DNA of 64,000 nucleotides from positions 1 through 64,000 of the forward strand of contig NZ_JAEPRJ010000001.1 in the NCBI RefSeq assembly GCF_016651435.1. The letters run 5' to 3'. The stretch comes from Catonella massiliensis (GTDB lineage Bacteria; Bacillota; Clostridia; Lachnospirales; Lachnospiraceae). Below, in pieces: positions 34,734 through 42,858 of this stretch. Each line of letters opens with the position of its first letter. Within the stretch, counting starts at the first letter, position 1. Both the position numbers and the translations under genes were made by a program. A model generated the notes under the pieces. It was not told where the DNA came from and made no database searches. It worked only from the letters and a program-made list of their open reading frames with translations.

Positions 34734-34998
34734 CTATTAACTCCTGAATTGATTTATATGGTACTTCGCTAAACAGATTATTAAGCTCTTCCTCCAATTC
34801 AAGAGCTATGGAAAGTTTAATTAGTGATGTTAGCGAAATTTCGCCTGTGTGTTCAAACCGCTTAAGAGAGCCAAGGCTTACACCTGACTTTATGGAAAGC
34901 TTTTCCTGTGAGAGTTTTCGCCTCTTTCGTATACTGATGAGGTTATGTGCTATGTTGTTTGAAATCTCAGGAGGAGTTTTCTGTGTTAAATTAATCAT
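34696..34998 (-). CDS. hipB: HipB-like XRE-family antitoxin/repressor
   Basis: A 100-residue regulator with an XRE helix-turn-helix (IRKRRKLSQEKLSIKSGVSLGSLKRFEHTGEISLTSLIKLSIALEL) and a charged C-terminal tail. The ATG at 34998 is only 7 nt downstream of the -10 box, so the message would be leaderless; a TTG at 35034 is in frame but would be the -35 box itself. It should neutralise the HipA-like kinase and repress the operon through the palindromes at 34997-35057. The overlap with hipA suggests translational coupling. Confidence 0.87.
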   Translation of the reverse strand: MINLTQKTPPEISNNIAHNLISIRKRRKLSQEKLSIKSGVSLGSLKRFEHTGEISLTSLIKLSIALELEEELNNLFSEVPYKSIQELIDENTKLESKLRR

Positions 34999-35057
34999 AG
35001 CTAATATATTATCCAAAATAGGCTTAAATGTCAATAACTGGATAATATATTAGCTAT
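34997..35057 (-). promoter_or_regulatory. hipBA promoter flanked by a long inverted repeat
   Basis: On the minus strand, TTGACA (35034-35029), 17 nt and TAATAT (35011-35006). Two perfectly inverted 18-bp arms, ATAGCTAATATATTATCC (34997-35014) and its complement (35040-35057), lie 25 nt apart; one covers the -10 and the start codon, the other lies upstream of the -35. Each contains the palindrome TAATATATTA and a TATCC/GGATA edge like E. coli HipB operators. Confidence 0.75.
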
Positions 35058-35080
35058 AATTATATCTGAGATGTGAGTGC

Positions 35081-35155
35081 TGAAAGCGTTTGGAACCCAA
35101 TGATAACGATTGCATAAATATTTATGGAAAATGTTTGTGTAGATGCTATTATAAT
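35081..35155 (+). promoter_or_regulatory. Operator-like boxes and -10 of the pfk-aldolase operon
   Basis: TGAAAGCGTTTGGA (35081-35094) and TGATAACGATTGCA (35101-35114) resemble LacI-family or CcpA operators with a central CG. The second, read on the other strand, shares TGCAATCGTT with a box before the LacI gene at 41194. A TATAAT at 35150-35155 is the likely -10; the -35 is poor, which fits a regulated promoter. Confidence 0.5.
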
Positions 35156-35273
35156 AGTAAAGTTACTTAGACTTGCTCTTTTCAAGGACTATTATAGCTT
35201 TGATTTTTAGGAATCTTGCGAAAATATTTGTAGCTGGGTCATTTGTATATTTACATAAAAACAGGAGAAACTT

Positions 35274-36437
35274 ATGGCAGATAATCTTATAGTTATACAC
35301 GGGGGAGGGCCGACTGCGGTGATAAATTCCTCCCTCTATGGGGTATTAACATTTGCAAAGAAGGATGAAAGAGTAGGGAAAATCTATGCTGCAAAAAACG
35401 GTACGGGAGGACTCTTAAAGGAAGACTTTATAGACCTTACAGATGTCTCTGATGAAAGACTGGAGCTGCTTAAACAGACTCCGGGTACTGCCATAGGCAC
35501 ATCTAGAGATCCACTTGAAAAAGAGGATTATGAAAAGATGATAGACATCCTCTTAAAGCATGGGATAAAGTACGTACTCTTTAATGGCGGCAACGGCACC
35601 ATGGATACCTGTGGCAAGCTGTGCGAGGCATGCAAGAAGCTCGGTAAGGACATATATGTGATGGGGATACCAAAAACTATGGACAATGACCTTGCAATCA
35701 CAGACCACAGTCCGGGATTTGGAAGTGCTGCAAGGTATATAGCAACAAGCGTTAGGGAGCTATGCTTCGATGTTGAAAGCCTGCCTATCCATGTGGTGGT
35801 GGTTGAAGCATCTGGCAGGAATGCCGGCTGGATAACCGCAGCAAGTGCTCTTGCTGACAAAGAAGGCAGATATGCGCCTGACTTGATATATTTGCCTGAA
35901 GTTCCATTTTCAGAAGAAAGATTCCTCGAAGATGTGAGGGAGAAGCTTAAAACCAAGAAGGGCATAGTGGTGGTTGTCAGCGAAGGACTTAGCGATAAAG
36001 AGGGAAAGCCTATAGTTAAGCCCATATTTCAGGTTGGCAGGGCGACTTACTTTGGAGATATAAGCTCCCACCTTGCAAATCTTGTGATTAAGGAGCTTGG
36101 CTACAAGGCAAGGGGTGAGAAGCCGGGACTTCTTGGCAGGGCATCCATTACCTTGCAAAGTGAGATAGATGTCGAAGAAGCCATACTTGTAGGCATTGAA
36201 GCTGTAAAGGCTGTACTTAACGGAGAAAACGGCAAGATGATAGCCTTATCAAGAAATGAAGGAAATGAGTACGGAGTTCATACTACAGCAGTAGACATAA
36301 AGGATGTAATGATGTTTGAAAAGAAGCTTCCTGAGAATTTTATAAATGAATCTAAAAACGGAGTGACTGAGGATTTCATAAAATGGTGCGAGCCTTTGGT
36401 AGGGAAAATAGGGAATGAAATGGTGAGTTTTAAGTAG
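35274..36437 (+). CDS. Phosphofructokinase-family sugar-phosphate kinase (PPi/ATP type unclear)
   Basis: A 387-residue PFK-fold kinase. The phosphate-donor region reads GGNGT (residues 105-109) where ATP enzymes have GGDGS and PPi enzymes GGDD, and the second key position is Lys in PKTMDND (133-139), as in PPi-type enzymes. The Gly/Lys pair is the mixed type whose donor cannot be told from sequence. Substrate-binding SVRELCFDVESLPIHVVVVEASGRNAGWI matches family members that act on sugar phosphates. With the aldolase and TIM-like genes following, it probably makes a ketose 1,x-bisphosphate (fructose, tagatose, sedoheptulose or a modified ketose). AACAGGAGAA precedes the ATG. It is first in a long catabolic operon. 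Confidence 0.85.
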   Translation: MADNLIVIHGGGPTAVINSSLYGVLTFAKKDERVGKIYAAKNGTGGLLKEDFIDLTDVSDERLELLKQTPGTAIGTSRDPLEKEDYEKMIDILLKHGIKYVLFNGGNGTMDTCGKLCEACKKLGKDIYVMGIPKTMDNDLAITDHSPGFGSAARYIATSVRELCFDVESLPIHVVVVEASGRNAGWITAASALADKEGRYAPDLIYLPEVPFSEERFLEDVREKLKTKKGIVVVVSEGLSDKEGKPIVKPIFQVGRATYFGDISSHLANLVIKELGYKARGEKPGLLGRASITLQSEIDVEEAILVGIEAVKAVLNGENGKMIALSRNEGNEYGVHTTAVDIKDVMMFEKKLPENFINESKNGVTEDFIKWCEPLVGKIGNEMVSFK

Positions 36438-36470
36438 TATATATAAAATTTAAAATAACGAGGTGAGAAT

Positions 36471-37622
36471 ATGTTAGTAAATATGAGGGATGTATTAAGG
36501 GCTGCAGATGACAATTTATACGGACAGGGTGCGTTTAATGCCAATTCCGTAGCACAGATAAAGGCTCTTGTCGAGATACACGAAGAGCTTAGAAGTCCTG
36601 CCATTATTCAGGGAGCCAATCTCGCCAATGGCTTTATGGGAGGCTGCATTGATTTTCCAAAATGCACACTTGAAGACAAGAAAAAAGGTGCTAAGAACAT
36701 AGGGGATGCGGTTAGAAAATACGCTGAAAACAGCAAGATTTCTGTTGTACTGCACCTTGACCACGGCAATGACTTTGATGCCTGCAAGGCTGCCATAGAT
36801 GGGGGCTACACCAGTGTTATGATAGATGGCAGCAGCCTTCCTTACGAGAAAAATGTGGAGCTTACCAGAGAGGTGGTAAAGTATGCTCACGAAAGAGGAG
36901 TATCTGTTGAAGGCGAGCTGGGAGTACTTGCAGGAGTAGAGGATGATGTATTCAGCGAAAAGAGCAGCTATACCAATCCTTTGCAAGCTTTGGATTTCTT
37001 TAAGAAGACAGAGGTAGATGCCCTCGCTATAAGCTATGGAACCATGCATGGACCTAACAAGGGTAAGAATGCAGTGATTAGAAAGGAGATTGCTATCGCT
37101 ATCAAGGAGATAATGAGGCACGAGGGAATTGACGGATTTCTTGTAAGCCATGGCTCCTCTACTGTTCCTCAGTACATAGTTAAGGAGATAAACGAGCTTG
37201 GCGGCGACATTACCAATGCCTACGGCATAGACGTAAACCAGCTGGTAGAGGTCACAAAGAGCGGAATCAACAAGGTAAATGTAGATACAGACATTAGGCT
37301 TGCTACCACAAGGAATATGAGGGAATTGTTTAAGAACAAGCCTGAGCTTAAAAATGTGCAGTACTGCGGTGAGATATTTAAGCTCCTTGAAGCAAACCCT
37401 AAGGTGTCAGATCCTAGAGCCTACTTACACCCTATAATGGATACTCTTATGTATGGAAATATTCCAAATGAAGGAGTGGCTGAGATAGTAAGAGAGGTAG
37501 AACTTGCAGTCAAGGAAACTGTCGGAACTCTGATAGTCAAGTTTGGCAGTGTAGGCAAAATGCCCCTTGTAGTGCCTCATACGCTTGATGAAATGGCTGA
37601 TTACTACAAGAGTAGAAAGTAA
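36471..37622 (+). CDS. Class II ketose-bisphosphate aldolase, Cbb type
   Basis: A 383-residue zinc aldolase. VVLHLDHGNDFDAC (zinc His and Asp), AISYGTMHGPNKG (zinc His), SHGSSTVPQ and KVNVDTDIRLATT match the longer class II group (Cbb/FbaB-like, HGSSSVPQ) seen in Calvin-cycle organisms and many anaerobes, which cleaves fructose 1,6- and often sedoheptulose 1,7-bisphosphate. The C-terminal YLHPIMD...VKFGSVGKMPLVVPHTLDEM is an extension. It is probably a dedicated enzyme for the product of the upstream kinase. AACGAGGTGAG precedes the ATG; spacing to neighbours is 33 and 9 nt. Confidence 0.87.
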   Translation: MLVNMRDVLRAADDNLYGQGAFNANSVAQIKALVEIHEELRSPAIIQGANLANGFMGGCIDFPKCTLEDKKKGAKNIGDAVRKYAENSKISVVLHLDHGNDFDACKAAIDGGYTSVMIDGSSLPYEKNVELTREVVKYAHERGVSVEGELGVLAGVEDDVFSEKSSYTNPLQALDFFKKTEVDALAISYGTMHGPNKGKNAVIRKEIAIAIKEIMRHEGIDGFLVSHGSSTVPQYIVKEINELGGDITNAYGIDVNQLVEVTKSGINKVNVDTDIRLATTRNMRELFKNKPELKNVQYCGEIFKLLEANPKVSDPRAYLHPIMDTLMYGNIPNEGVAEIVREVELAVKETVGTLIVKFGSVGKMPLVVPHTLDEMADYYKSRK

Positions 37623-37631
37623 GGAGGAAGG

Positions 37632-38465
37632 ATGAAAAAGTATTTATTTCTTAACTTAAAAAGATTTGATGTACTGAGAGAATTTGGCGGCGTTAATGGG
37701 AACTTAGACCTTAAAAACTGGTCTGTTAACATTATCAAAAAGATAACCGAGCCATTAAAGGAGATTAAGGCTAAGTCAGATGTCGAATTTGTAATGTATC
37801 TTCCGGAGCTTCATTTATTTAATGCCTTAGAGGCTGCTGATGAAACTATATCTGTCGGCTGTCAGGGCATCTTCTATGAAAATGTGAGTAAGGGAGGCAA
37901 CTTTGGAGCATTTACAACTCACAGGGTAGCTGCGGCAATGAAGCAGATAGGGGTAAAGGATGTGATTATAGGCCATTTTGAAGAGAGAAAAGATAAGAAC
38001 AATCTCTTATCAATGGCGGGGACTGAGGACAAGGCCTTGGTGAACAGGATATTAAACAAAGAGCTTGCCCTTGCCATAGAGGCTGGCATTACTCCATTAT
38101 ACTGTATTGGGGAGAGCCTTGAAGAGAGACAGACTTCCTGGAAAGAAGTTCTTAAACTACAGATAGAGGAGGGCTTAAAGGGGATAGACTTGGGCAAGGT
38201 AAAGATTGCCTATGAGCCGCTTTGGGCTATAGGACCGGGCAAGACTCCGGCTACAGCTAATGAGATTAAGGAGGTGGCAGACTTTATCAAGTCAATTGTT
38301 GATGTGCCCGTACTTTACGGCGGCGGCCTTAAGAGTGATAATGCTGCTTCCATTTCACAGATAGAAGGGGTGGATGGCGGTCTCATAGCACTAACCAGAT
38401 TTACCGGGGATATAGGATTTTACCCTGAGGAGTATTTGGAGATAATTAGGCTGTATTTGGGGTGA
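37632..38465 (+). CDS. Triosephosphate-isomerase-like protein with altered phosphate loops
   Basis: A 277-residue TIM-barrel homologue, about 25 residues longer than usual TpiA. Catalytic residues are retained: N8 and K10 (FLNLK), H115 (VIIGHFEER, with Phe for the usual Ser) and E195 in AYEPLWAIGPGKTP. The phosphate-binding loops are not: YGGS is YGGG (229-232) and the loop-8 GG of LVGGASL is replaced by Ala-Leu (LIALTRF, 251-257). The isomerase chemistry therefore seems kept while the anion pocket has changed, so I doubt it is ordinary TpiA; it may isomerise another aldose/ketose such as a tetrulose phosphate or a sulfonated triose. AAGGAGGAAGG lies before the ATG. Confidence 0.82.
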   Translation: MKKYLFLNLKRFDVLREFGGVNGNLDLKNWSVNIIKKITEPLKEIKAKSDVEFVMYLPELHLFNALEAADETISVGCQGIFYENVSKGGNFGAFTTHRVAAAMKQIGVKDVIIGHFEERKDKNNLLSMAGTEDKALVNRILNKELALAIEAGITPLYCIGESLEERQTSWKEVLKLQIEEGLKGIDLGKVKIAYEPLWAIGPGKTPATANEIKEVADFIKSIVDVPVLYGGGLKSDNAASISQIEGVDGGLIALTRFTGDIGFYPEEYLEIIRLYLG

Positions 38466-38538
38466 TAAAAGGATTTTAATGGGGGTTATTTTAATTATAG
38501 GGAGTTAAAGCCTTATGATTTTAATAATAAATTAAACA

Positions 38539-38551
38539 GTGAACAATTCAC
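38539..38551. promoter_or_regulatory. 13-bp palindrome before the first binding-protein gene
   Basis: GTGAACAATTCAC is an inverted repeat (GTGAA/TTCAC) directly upstream of the GAGGAGG ribosome site of the lipoprotein gene. It could be a regulator site or a short mRNA hairpin. Confidence 0.35.
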
Positions 38552-38565
38552 ACGAGGAGGTATTT

Positions 38566-39618
38566 ATGAAAAACTTGGTTAAACTTACAGCAGCCTTAGT
38601 ATGTATGGCAGCAGTAATGCTTACTGCTTGTGGAGGTAATGCAGAAAAAAAGTCGGATATTAAGGCTAGTACAGTATCAGAAAAGAAACAGGAGGCTTCT
38701 GAAAAAAAGACTGAAACAGTAGAATTAAATGTGGCTTACATGCCGAACTATTGCAGCCTATGGGGAGTTGAAAATGCAATTAATAAGAAATATTTGGAAG
38801 AGGAAGGATTGAAAGTAAATCTTGTGGAATTTCAGGATGGACCTACAATCATAGCGGCTATGGAATCAGGTAGTATTGACATAGGATTCATAGGTCAGGG
38901 GGCGCATAAACTCTGTATAAATGGTAAGGCTAAAATATTTGCTCTCTCACACATTTCAAATAGTGACGCAGTTATAGCAGCAAACGGAATAAGCAAGATT
39001 GAAGAACTAAAGGGAAAGAAAGTCGCATATTCATCTGGAAGCTCAAGTGAGGATATTCTTGTCAATTCGCTAGGCAAAGTAGGCATGAAAATGAGTGATA
39101 TTGAGGCTATAGATATGGATGCTGCTACTATAGTTACTTCTATGTTATCCGGTTCTGTAGATGCCTGTGCAACCTGGTCGCCTAATACAATTAAGATACT
39201 GGAGGAAATGAAGGGCTCAGTAAAACTGACTGATAATATGACATTTGCTGATAAAACGGTTTCACTTGACAGCTGGGTGGTTATTCCTTCTTATGCAGAA
39301 AAAAATCCTGATATAATATTGAGGTTTACAAGGGCGTTATTTAAGGCAATGGATTATGCTGCAAATGAGCATTTTGACGAAACATCAAAATATATTGCAG
39401 CGCAGACAGCCCAGGATTATGATGTTGTTTTTGCACAGAGATCAGATGCCAAGTGGCTTACAGGAAAAGAAGTAGCGAAAGGCGCAGCTGATGGAAGCAT
39501 TGAAAAATACTATGAATTACAGAAAAAACAATTTATAGAGTCAGGTGCAGTAGAAGCAGACCCTCCTGTTTCAGATTATGTGCTATTTGACAATATGATC
39601 AAGGCGGGAGAATATTAA
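38566..39618 (+). CDS. SsuA-type substrate-binding lipoprotein, copy 1
   Basis: A 350-residue binding lipoprotein with lipobox LTAC (Cys about 20), a Lys/Ser/Glu-rich linker and an NMT1/SsuA-like domain starting at LNVAYMPNYCSLWGVENAI. Long blocks are identical with the protein at 45120, for example FQDGPTIIAAMESGSIDIG, IGQGAHKLCINGKA and VDACATWSPNT, so the two are recent paralogues with probably related ligands. It lies in the pfk-aldolase operon without its own permease; the only matching translocator is encoded at 43519-45077. ACGAGGAGG precedes the ATG at 38566; an upstream in-frame ATG at 38539 would cover this site. Confidence 0.88.
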   Translation: MKNLVKLTAALVCMAAVMLTACGGNAEKKSDIKASTVSEKKQEASEKKTETVELNVAYMPNYCSLWGVENAINKKYLEEEGLKVNLVEFQDGPTIIAAMESGSIDIGFIGQGAHKLCINGKAKIFALSHISNSDAVIAANGISKIEELKGKKVAYSSGSSSEDILVNSLGKVGMKMSDIEAIDMDAATIVTSMLSGSVDACATWSPNTIKILEEMKGSVKLTDNMTFADKTVSLDSWVVIPSYAEKNPDIILRFTRALFKAMDYAANEHFDETSKYIAAQTAQDYDVVFAQRSDAKWLTGKEVAKGAADGSIEKYYELQKKQFIESGAVEADPPVSDYVLFDNMIKAGEY

Positions 39619-39619
39619 A

Positions 39620-39641
39620 TCTGCTAAAAGATATAAGCAGA
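39620..39641 (+). terminator. Short intercistronic stem-loop after binding protein copy 1
   Basis: TCTGCT and AGCAGA form a 6-bp stem directly after the stop codon, with no T-tract. The LarA-like gene follows in the same direction. Confidence 0.4.
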
Positions 39642-39668
39642 ATATAAACATTTCATTCGGAGGTAAAC

Positions 39669-41135
39669 ATGAACTTAAATTTTGAGTATGGACATGGCTT
39701 CATGAAGGCGGAATTGCCTGATAATACAGATATATTTATACCGGGAGAGACAGTTGCAGACCCACCTCACATACCGGAGGAGCTCCTTGTGGAGAAGACC
39801 CTGTATTCTATCAGGCATCCTATAGGGATGGAGCCTATAAGCAAGCAGGTTAAGGCAGGAAGCAAGGTTACCATCATCTTCCCTGACAGGGTGAAGGGTG
39901 GAGAACAGCCTACATCTCACAGAAAAATCTCCATAAAGCTAATATTGCAGGAGCTATACGATGCAGGAGTTAAGAAAGAGGATATCCTCCTTATCTGCTC
40001 AAACGGGCTTCATAGAAAAAATACTGAAAAAGAAATAAGAGGGGTACTAGGAGATGAGCTCTTCTTTGAATTCATCCACACTGGACAGATAATAAACCAC
40101 GACAGCGAGGACTACGAGCATCTTGTAGACCTAGGGAAGACTCCTCAGGGCGACCCTGTAATCATGAATAAATATGTCTATGATGCGGACTTTGCAGTAC
40201 TTATCGGACATACTCAGGGCAACCCTTATGGTGGATATTCAGGAGGATACAAACACTGTGCAACAGGTATTACCCACTGGCGTTCAATAGCAAGCCACCA
40301 TGTGCCAAAGGTGATGCACAGAGAAGACTTTGTTCCTGTCAATAACAGCTCCGCTATGCGCCACAAGTTCGATGAAATAGGCTCATATATGGAAAAATGC
40401 ATGGGCAAGAAATTCTTCTGTTGTGATGCTGTCCTTGATACCAAGTCAAGGCAGATAGAGATAAACTCAGGCAGTGCTGACGGAGTACAGGAAAAGGCAT
40501 GGGTAATGGGAAATCAGAGAACCTACGTGCCATTTGCAGAGAAAAAATACGATGTGATAGTTTTTGGTATGCCTCAGTTTTTCCACTACGGAGACGGCAT
40601 GGGTACCAACCCTATCATGCTTATGCAGGCCTTATCTGCTCAGGTTATCCGCCACAAGAGAATAATGAGTGATAACTGTGTCTTCATCTGCTCAAGCACC
40701 TGTAACGGATATTTCAACGAAAGGCTGTGGCCTTATCTCCCTGAACTCTTTGAGCTGTTCAAGGAAGAGGGAAATACCCTGGTTGATCTAAACAGATACG
40801 GGGAGTACTTTGCAACAAATGAGGAGTATATAAGAAAATACCGTTTCGCTAATGCTTTCCATCCTTTCCATGGCTTTAGTATGATATCCTGTGGCCATCT
40901 GGCTGAAAAACATACATCAGCAATCTACCTTGTGGGTGCCGAAAAGCCGGGATATGCAAGGGCTATGGGCTTAAAAACCAGGGAGACTTTTGAAGAGGCA
41001 CTTAAGGATGCAAGGCTTAAATATCTTCCAAAGGAGCCTAACATCCTTGCCCTCCCAAGAACCTTTACCACAGCTGCAGTCCACCTTATGATGAAGGACG
41101 ATGTGATGCCTTTAGCAGACAGATACTTAAAATAA
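39669..41135 (+). CDS. LarA-family (nickel-pincer) alpha-hydroxyacid racemase/epimerase
   Basis: A 488-residue LarA homologue. Family knowledge: LarA racemises lactate with a nickel-pincer nucleotide bound to a lysine, and relatives act on other alpha-hydroxy acids. The key positions are visible: D73 in FPDRVKGG, H115 in SNGLHRKNT, H181 in LIGHTQGNPYGGYSGGYK, the cofactor lysine K195 and the Ni-ligand His near 210-211 (ASHH). It is about 60 residues longer than LarA. The cofactor synthesis genes larB, larC and larE are not in the window. Its place between a binding-protein gene and a LacI gene suggests that the pathway has a 2-hydroxyacid intermediate. CGGAGG lies before the ATG. Confidence 0.85.
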   Translation: MNLNFEYGHGFMKAELPDNTDIFIPGETVADPPHIPEELLVEKTLYSIRHPIGMEPISKQVKAGSKVTIIFPDRVKGGEQPTSHRKISIKLILQELYDAGVKKEDILLICSNGLHRKNTEKEIRGVLGDELFFEFIHTGQIINHDSEDYEHLVDLGKTPQGDPVIMNKYVYDADFAVLIGHTQGNPYGGYSGGYKHCATGITHWRSIASHHVPKVMHREDFVPVNNSSAMRHKFDEIGSYMEKCMGKKFFCCDAVLDTKSRQIEINSGSADGVQEKAWVMGNQRTYVPFAEKKYDVIVFGMPQFFHYGDGMGTNPIMLMQALSAQVIRHKRIMSDNCVFICSSTCNGYFNERLWPYLPELFELFKEEGNTLVDLNRYGEYFATNEEYIRKYRFANAFHPFHGFSMISCGHLAEKHTSAIYLVGAEKPGYARAMGLKTRETFEEALKDARLKYLPKEPNILALPRTFTTAAVHLMMKDDVMPLADRYLK

Positions 41136-41144
41136 GAAAACCAG

Positions 41145-41185
41145 AAATCAGGGTGTCAGTGAGTTTTGACATCCTGATTTTTTAC
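41145..41185 (+). terminator. Terminator after the LarA-family gene
   Basis: AAATCAGGGTGTCA (41145-41158) pairs with TGACATCCTGATTT (41167-41180), 14 bp with one G-U pair, followed by T residues. It separates the pfk operon from the LacI operon. Confidence 0.85.
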
Positions 41186-41193
41186 TCCTGTTA

Positions 41194-41246
41194 TGCAATC
41201 GTTTGCCTAAATTTGTGTATTGATTTGCCTAAATTTATGGTACAAT
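41194..41246 (+). promoter_or_regulatory. Operator-like repeats and promoter of the LacI operon
   Basis: TGCAATCGTTTGCC (41194-41207) shares TGCAATCGTT with the box at 35101 (other strand). TTTGCCTAAATTT occurs twice, at 41202 and 41224, 22 bp apart, the second copy between the presumed -35 and TACAAT (41241-41246). Confidence 0.55.
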
Positions 41247-41277
41247 ATCCTTACCTTATAAGGCAAAGGGGAAAAGC

Positions 41278-42321
41278 ATGGAAAAGAATACAACCCTTAA
41301 AGATATAGCTGACAAGCTTGGAATATCAGTATCAACTGTTTCAAGAGTAATAAATGGCAATTCGGTAAAGGCAGCGAACAAAAAGCTTCAGGATGATATC
41401 TGGAGGACTGCCAAGGAGCTAAACTATGTTCCCAATACCGCAGCTCAGCTTCTAAAGAGGAGCAGGGAGACAGACAGGGAAAGCCTTAGAACGATAGCCT
41501 GTGTATTTGCAAGGGCTGACACAGACCAAAGCGATCCGTTTTTTTCAGAAATATCCAGGGCGCTTGAGACTGAGCTTCTAAGACAGGGCTTCATTATGAA
41601 GTATTCCATTTACAATAAGGGACTGCCACAGGCGGTACTTGAGACCTTTCTTAAGACTGAAAGGGTGGATGGAGTCATCATACTTGGAAGACCTGATAAG
41701 AAGATAATCGAGTTAGTGTGTAAGTACAACAAATATGTAGTCTATGTAGGACTTAACAAGATTGAGGGAGACATAGACCAGGTTATCTGTGACGGCTATG
41801 AAGCGGGAATGGCTGCATTGAAGCACTTACAAAAGGCAGGGATAAGAAAAATATTTTATCTTGGTGAGACAAAAAGTGAAGCAAGGTATAAGGCATTTAA
41901 GGACTTTATGAGGCAGCATGGACTGGCAAAGGAGCCTGCTGACTATACCATAGAATCACCTTTTAGACTTCATGCGGCCTACGATAAGATGAAGCACTTC
42001 TTAAAGAAGGGGGAGCTTCCCGAAGGGCTGTTTTGTGGCAATGATCTGGCAGCACTTGGTGCACTTAAGGCCCTAACCGAAGAAGGAATTAAGGTGCCAA
42101 AAGACATATCGGTTATAGGGATTGATGATATTGCAATGGCAGGCTTTTCAACCCCAATGCTCACTACAGTAAGCATTCCCAAAGAACAGCTCGGTAAAAA
42201 GGCAGCTAAGTTCATAGTGGACAGGATACTTAATGGAAATGACATAAATGTAATAATGATGATTCCTTTCAAGTTGATTGAGAGGGAGTCTGCAAAAAAA
42301 GTAAAAGAGGTCAAAAGATGA
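41278..42321 (+). CDS. LacI-family transcription regulator of the catabolic locus
   Basis: A 347-residue repressor with the HTH and hinge TLKDIADKLGISVSTVSRVINGNSVKAANKKLQDDI (residues 5-40) and a periplasmic-binding-like effector domain (about 65-335; IIILGRPDKKIIEL-like and FCGNDLAALGALKALTEEGI...VIGIDDI). ATG 41278 has CAAAGGGG upstream. Its stop overlaps the start of the ECF S-component gene (ATGA). It probably represses its own operon and, judging by the shared TGCAATCGTT box, the pfk-aldolase-TIM operon as well. The effector would be a sugar-like intermediate. Confidence 0.9.
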   Translation: MEKNTTLKDIADKLGISVSTVSRVINGNSVKAANKKLQDDIWRTAKELNYVPNTAAQLLKRSRETDRESLRTIACVFARADTDQSDPFFSEISRALETELLRQGFIMKYSIYNKGLPQAVLETFLKTERVDGVIILGRPDKKIIELVCKYNKYVVYVGLNKIEGDIDQVICDGYEAGMAALKHLQKAGIRKIFYLGETKSEARYKAFKDFMRQHGLAKEPADYTIESPFRLHAAYDKMKHFLKKGELPEGLFCGNDLAALGALKALTEEGIKVPKDISVIGIDDIAMAGFSTPMLTTVSIPKEQLGKKAAKFIVDRILNGNDINVIMMIPFKLIERESAKKVKEVKR

Positions 42322-42851
42322 TTAAGAACAAAAAAATAGTTTTAACAGCATTATTTATAGCACTTGGACTGACCTTGCCTATGATAACCGCCAACGTACC
42401 AATGATAGGCAATATGCTGCTTCCTATGCATTTCCCTGTTATTATCTGCGGTCTTATATGTGGAGCGGGTTATGGTGCTCTGGCAGGTGCGATAACACCA
42501 CTGTTAAGAAGCTTTATCTTTGGTATGCCTCCTCTTTTTCCGATTGCGGCAGCTATGGCATTTGAACTTGCTGTATACGGCGCTGTAGCAGGACTTGTTT
42601 ATGTGGTTATTCAAAAGAGCAAAGGTTCGGTTTATCCTGCACTCATTATATCAATGCTATCAGGCAGGGCAGTTTGGGGAGTGGTAAGCTTTATATTATT
42701 TAGAATGATGGGCAAGACACTTACACTCCAAATGTTCATTGCAGGAGCATTTACAAATGCGGTACCGGGAATAGTAGGACAGCTAATCATCATCCCTGCG
42801 CTTATGTATTATCTTGCAAAGCACAGGGCTGCATCAGTAGAAACTATATAG
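42318..42851 (+). CDS. ECF-type transporter S component
   Basis: A 177-residue integral membrane protein with five to six helices and the look of an energy-coupling-factor S component: start KNKKIVLTALFIALGLTLPMI, then GNMLLPMHFPVIICGLICGAGYGALAGAITPLLRS, a typical L1/L2 region. Such proteins bind vitamins or related small molecules and work with a shared EcfT/EcfA module, which is not in this window. The gene is fused by a 4-nt overlap to the LacI gene and followed after 7 nt by a kinase-like gene, so its ligand is probably linked to this pathway, perhaps a cofactor or a small polyol. I cannot assign the ligand. Confidence 0.8.
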   Translation: MIKNKKIVLTALFIALGLTLPMITANVPMIGNMLLPMHFPVIICGLICGAGYGALAGAITPLLRSFIFGMPPLFPIAAAMAFELAVYGAVAGLVYVVIQKSKGSVYPALIISMLSGRAVWGVVSFILFRMMGKTLTLQMFIAGAFTNAVPGIVGQLIIIPALMYYLAKHRAASVETI

Positions 42852-42858
42852 GTATGAA

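Noticed and set aside
36516..37151. 211-codon minus-strand open frame
   Set aside because: It lies opposite the conserved aldolase gene, has no ribosome site and reads as low-quality protein.
41145..41185. Hairpin with GTGTCA/TGACA as a fifth copy of the dispersed repeat
   Set aside because: It lacks the CACATCAT tail and has its own extended stem and T-tract, so it is an ordinary terminator.
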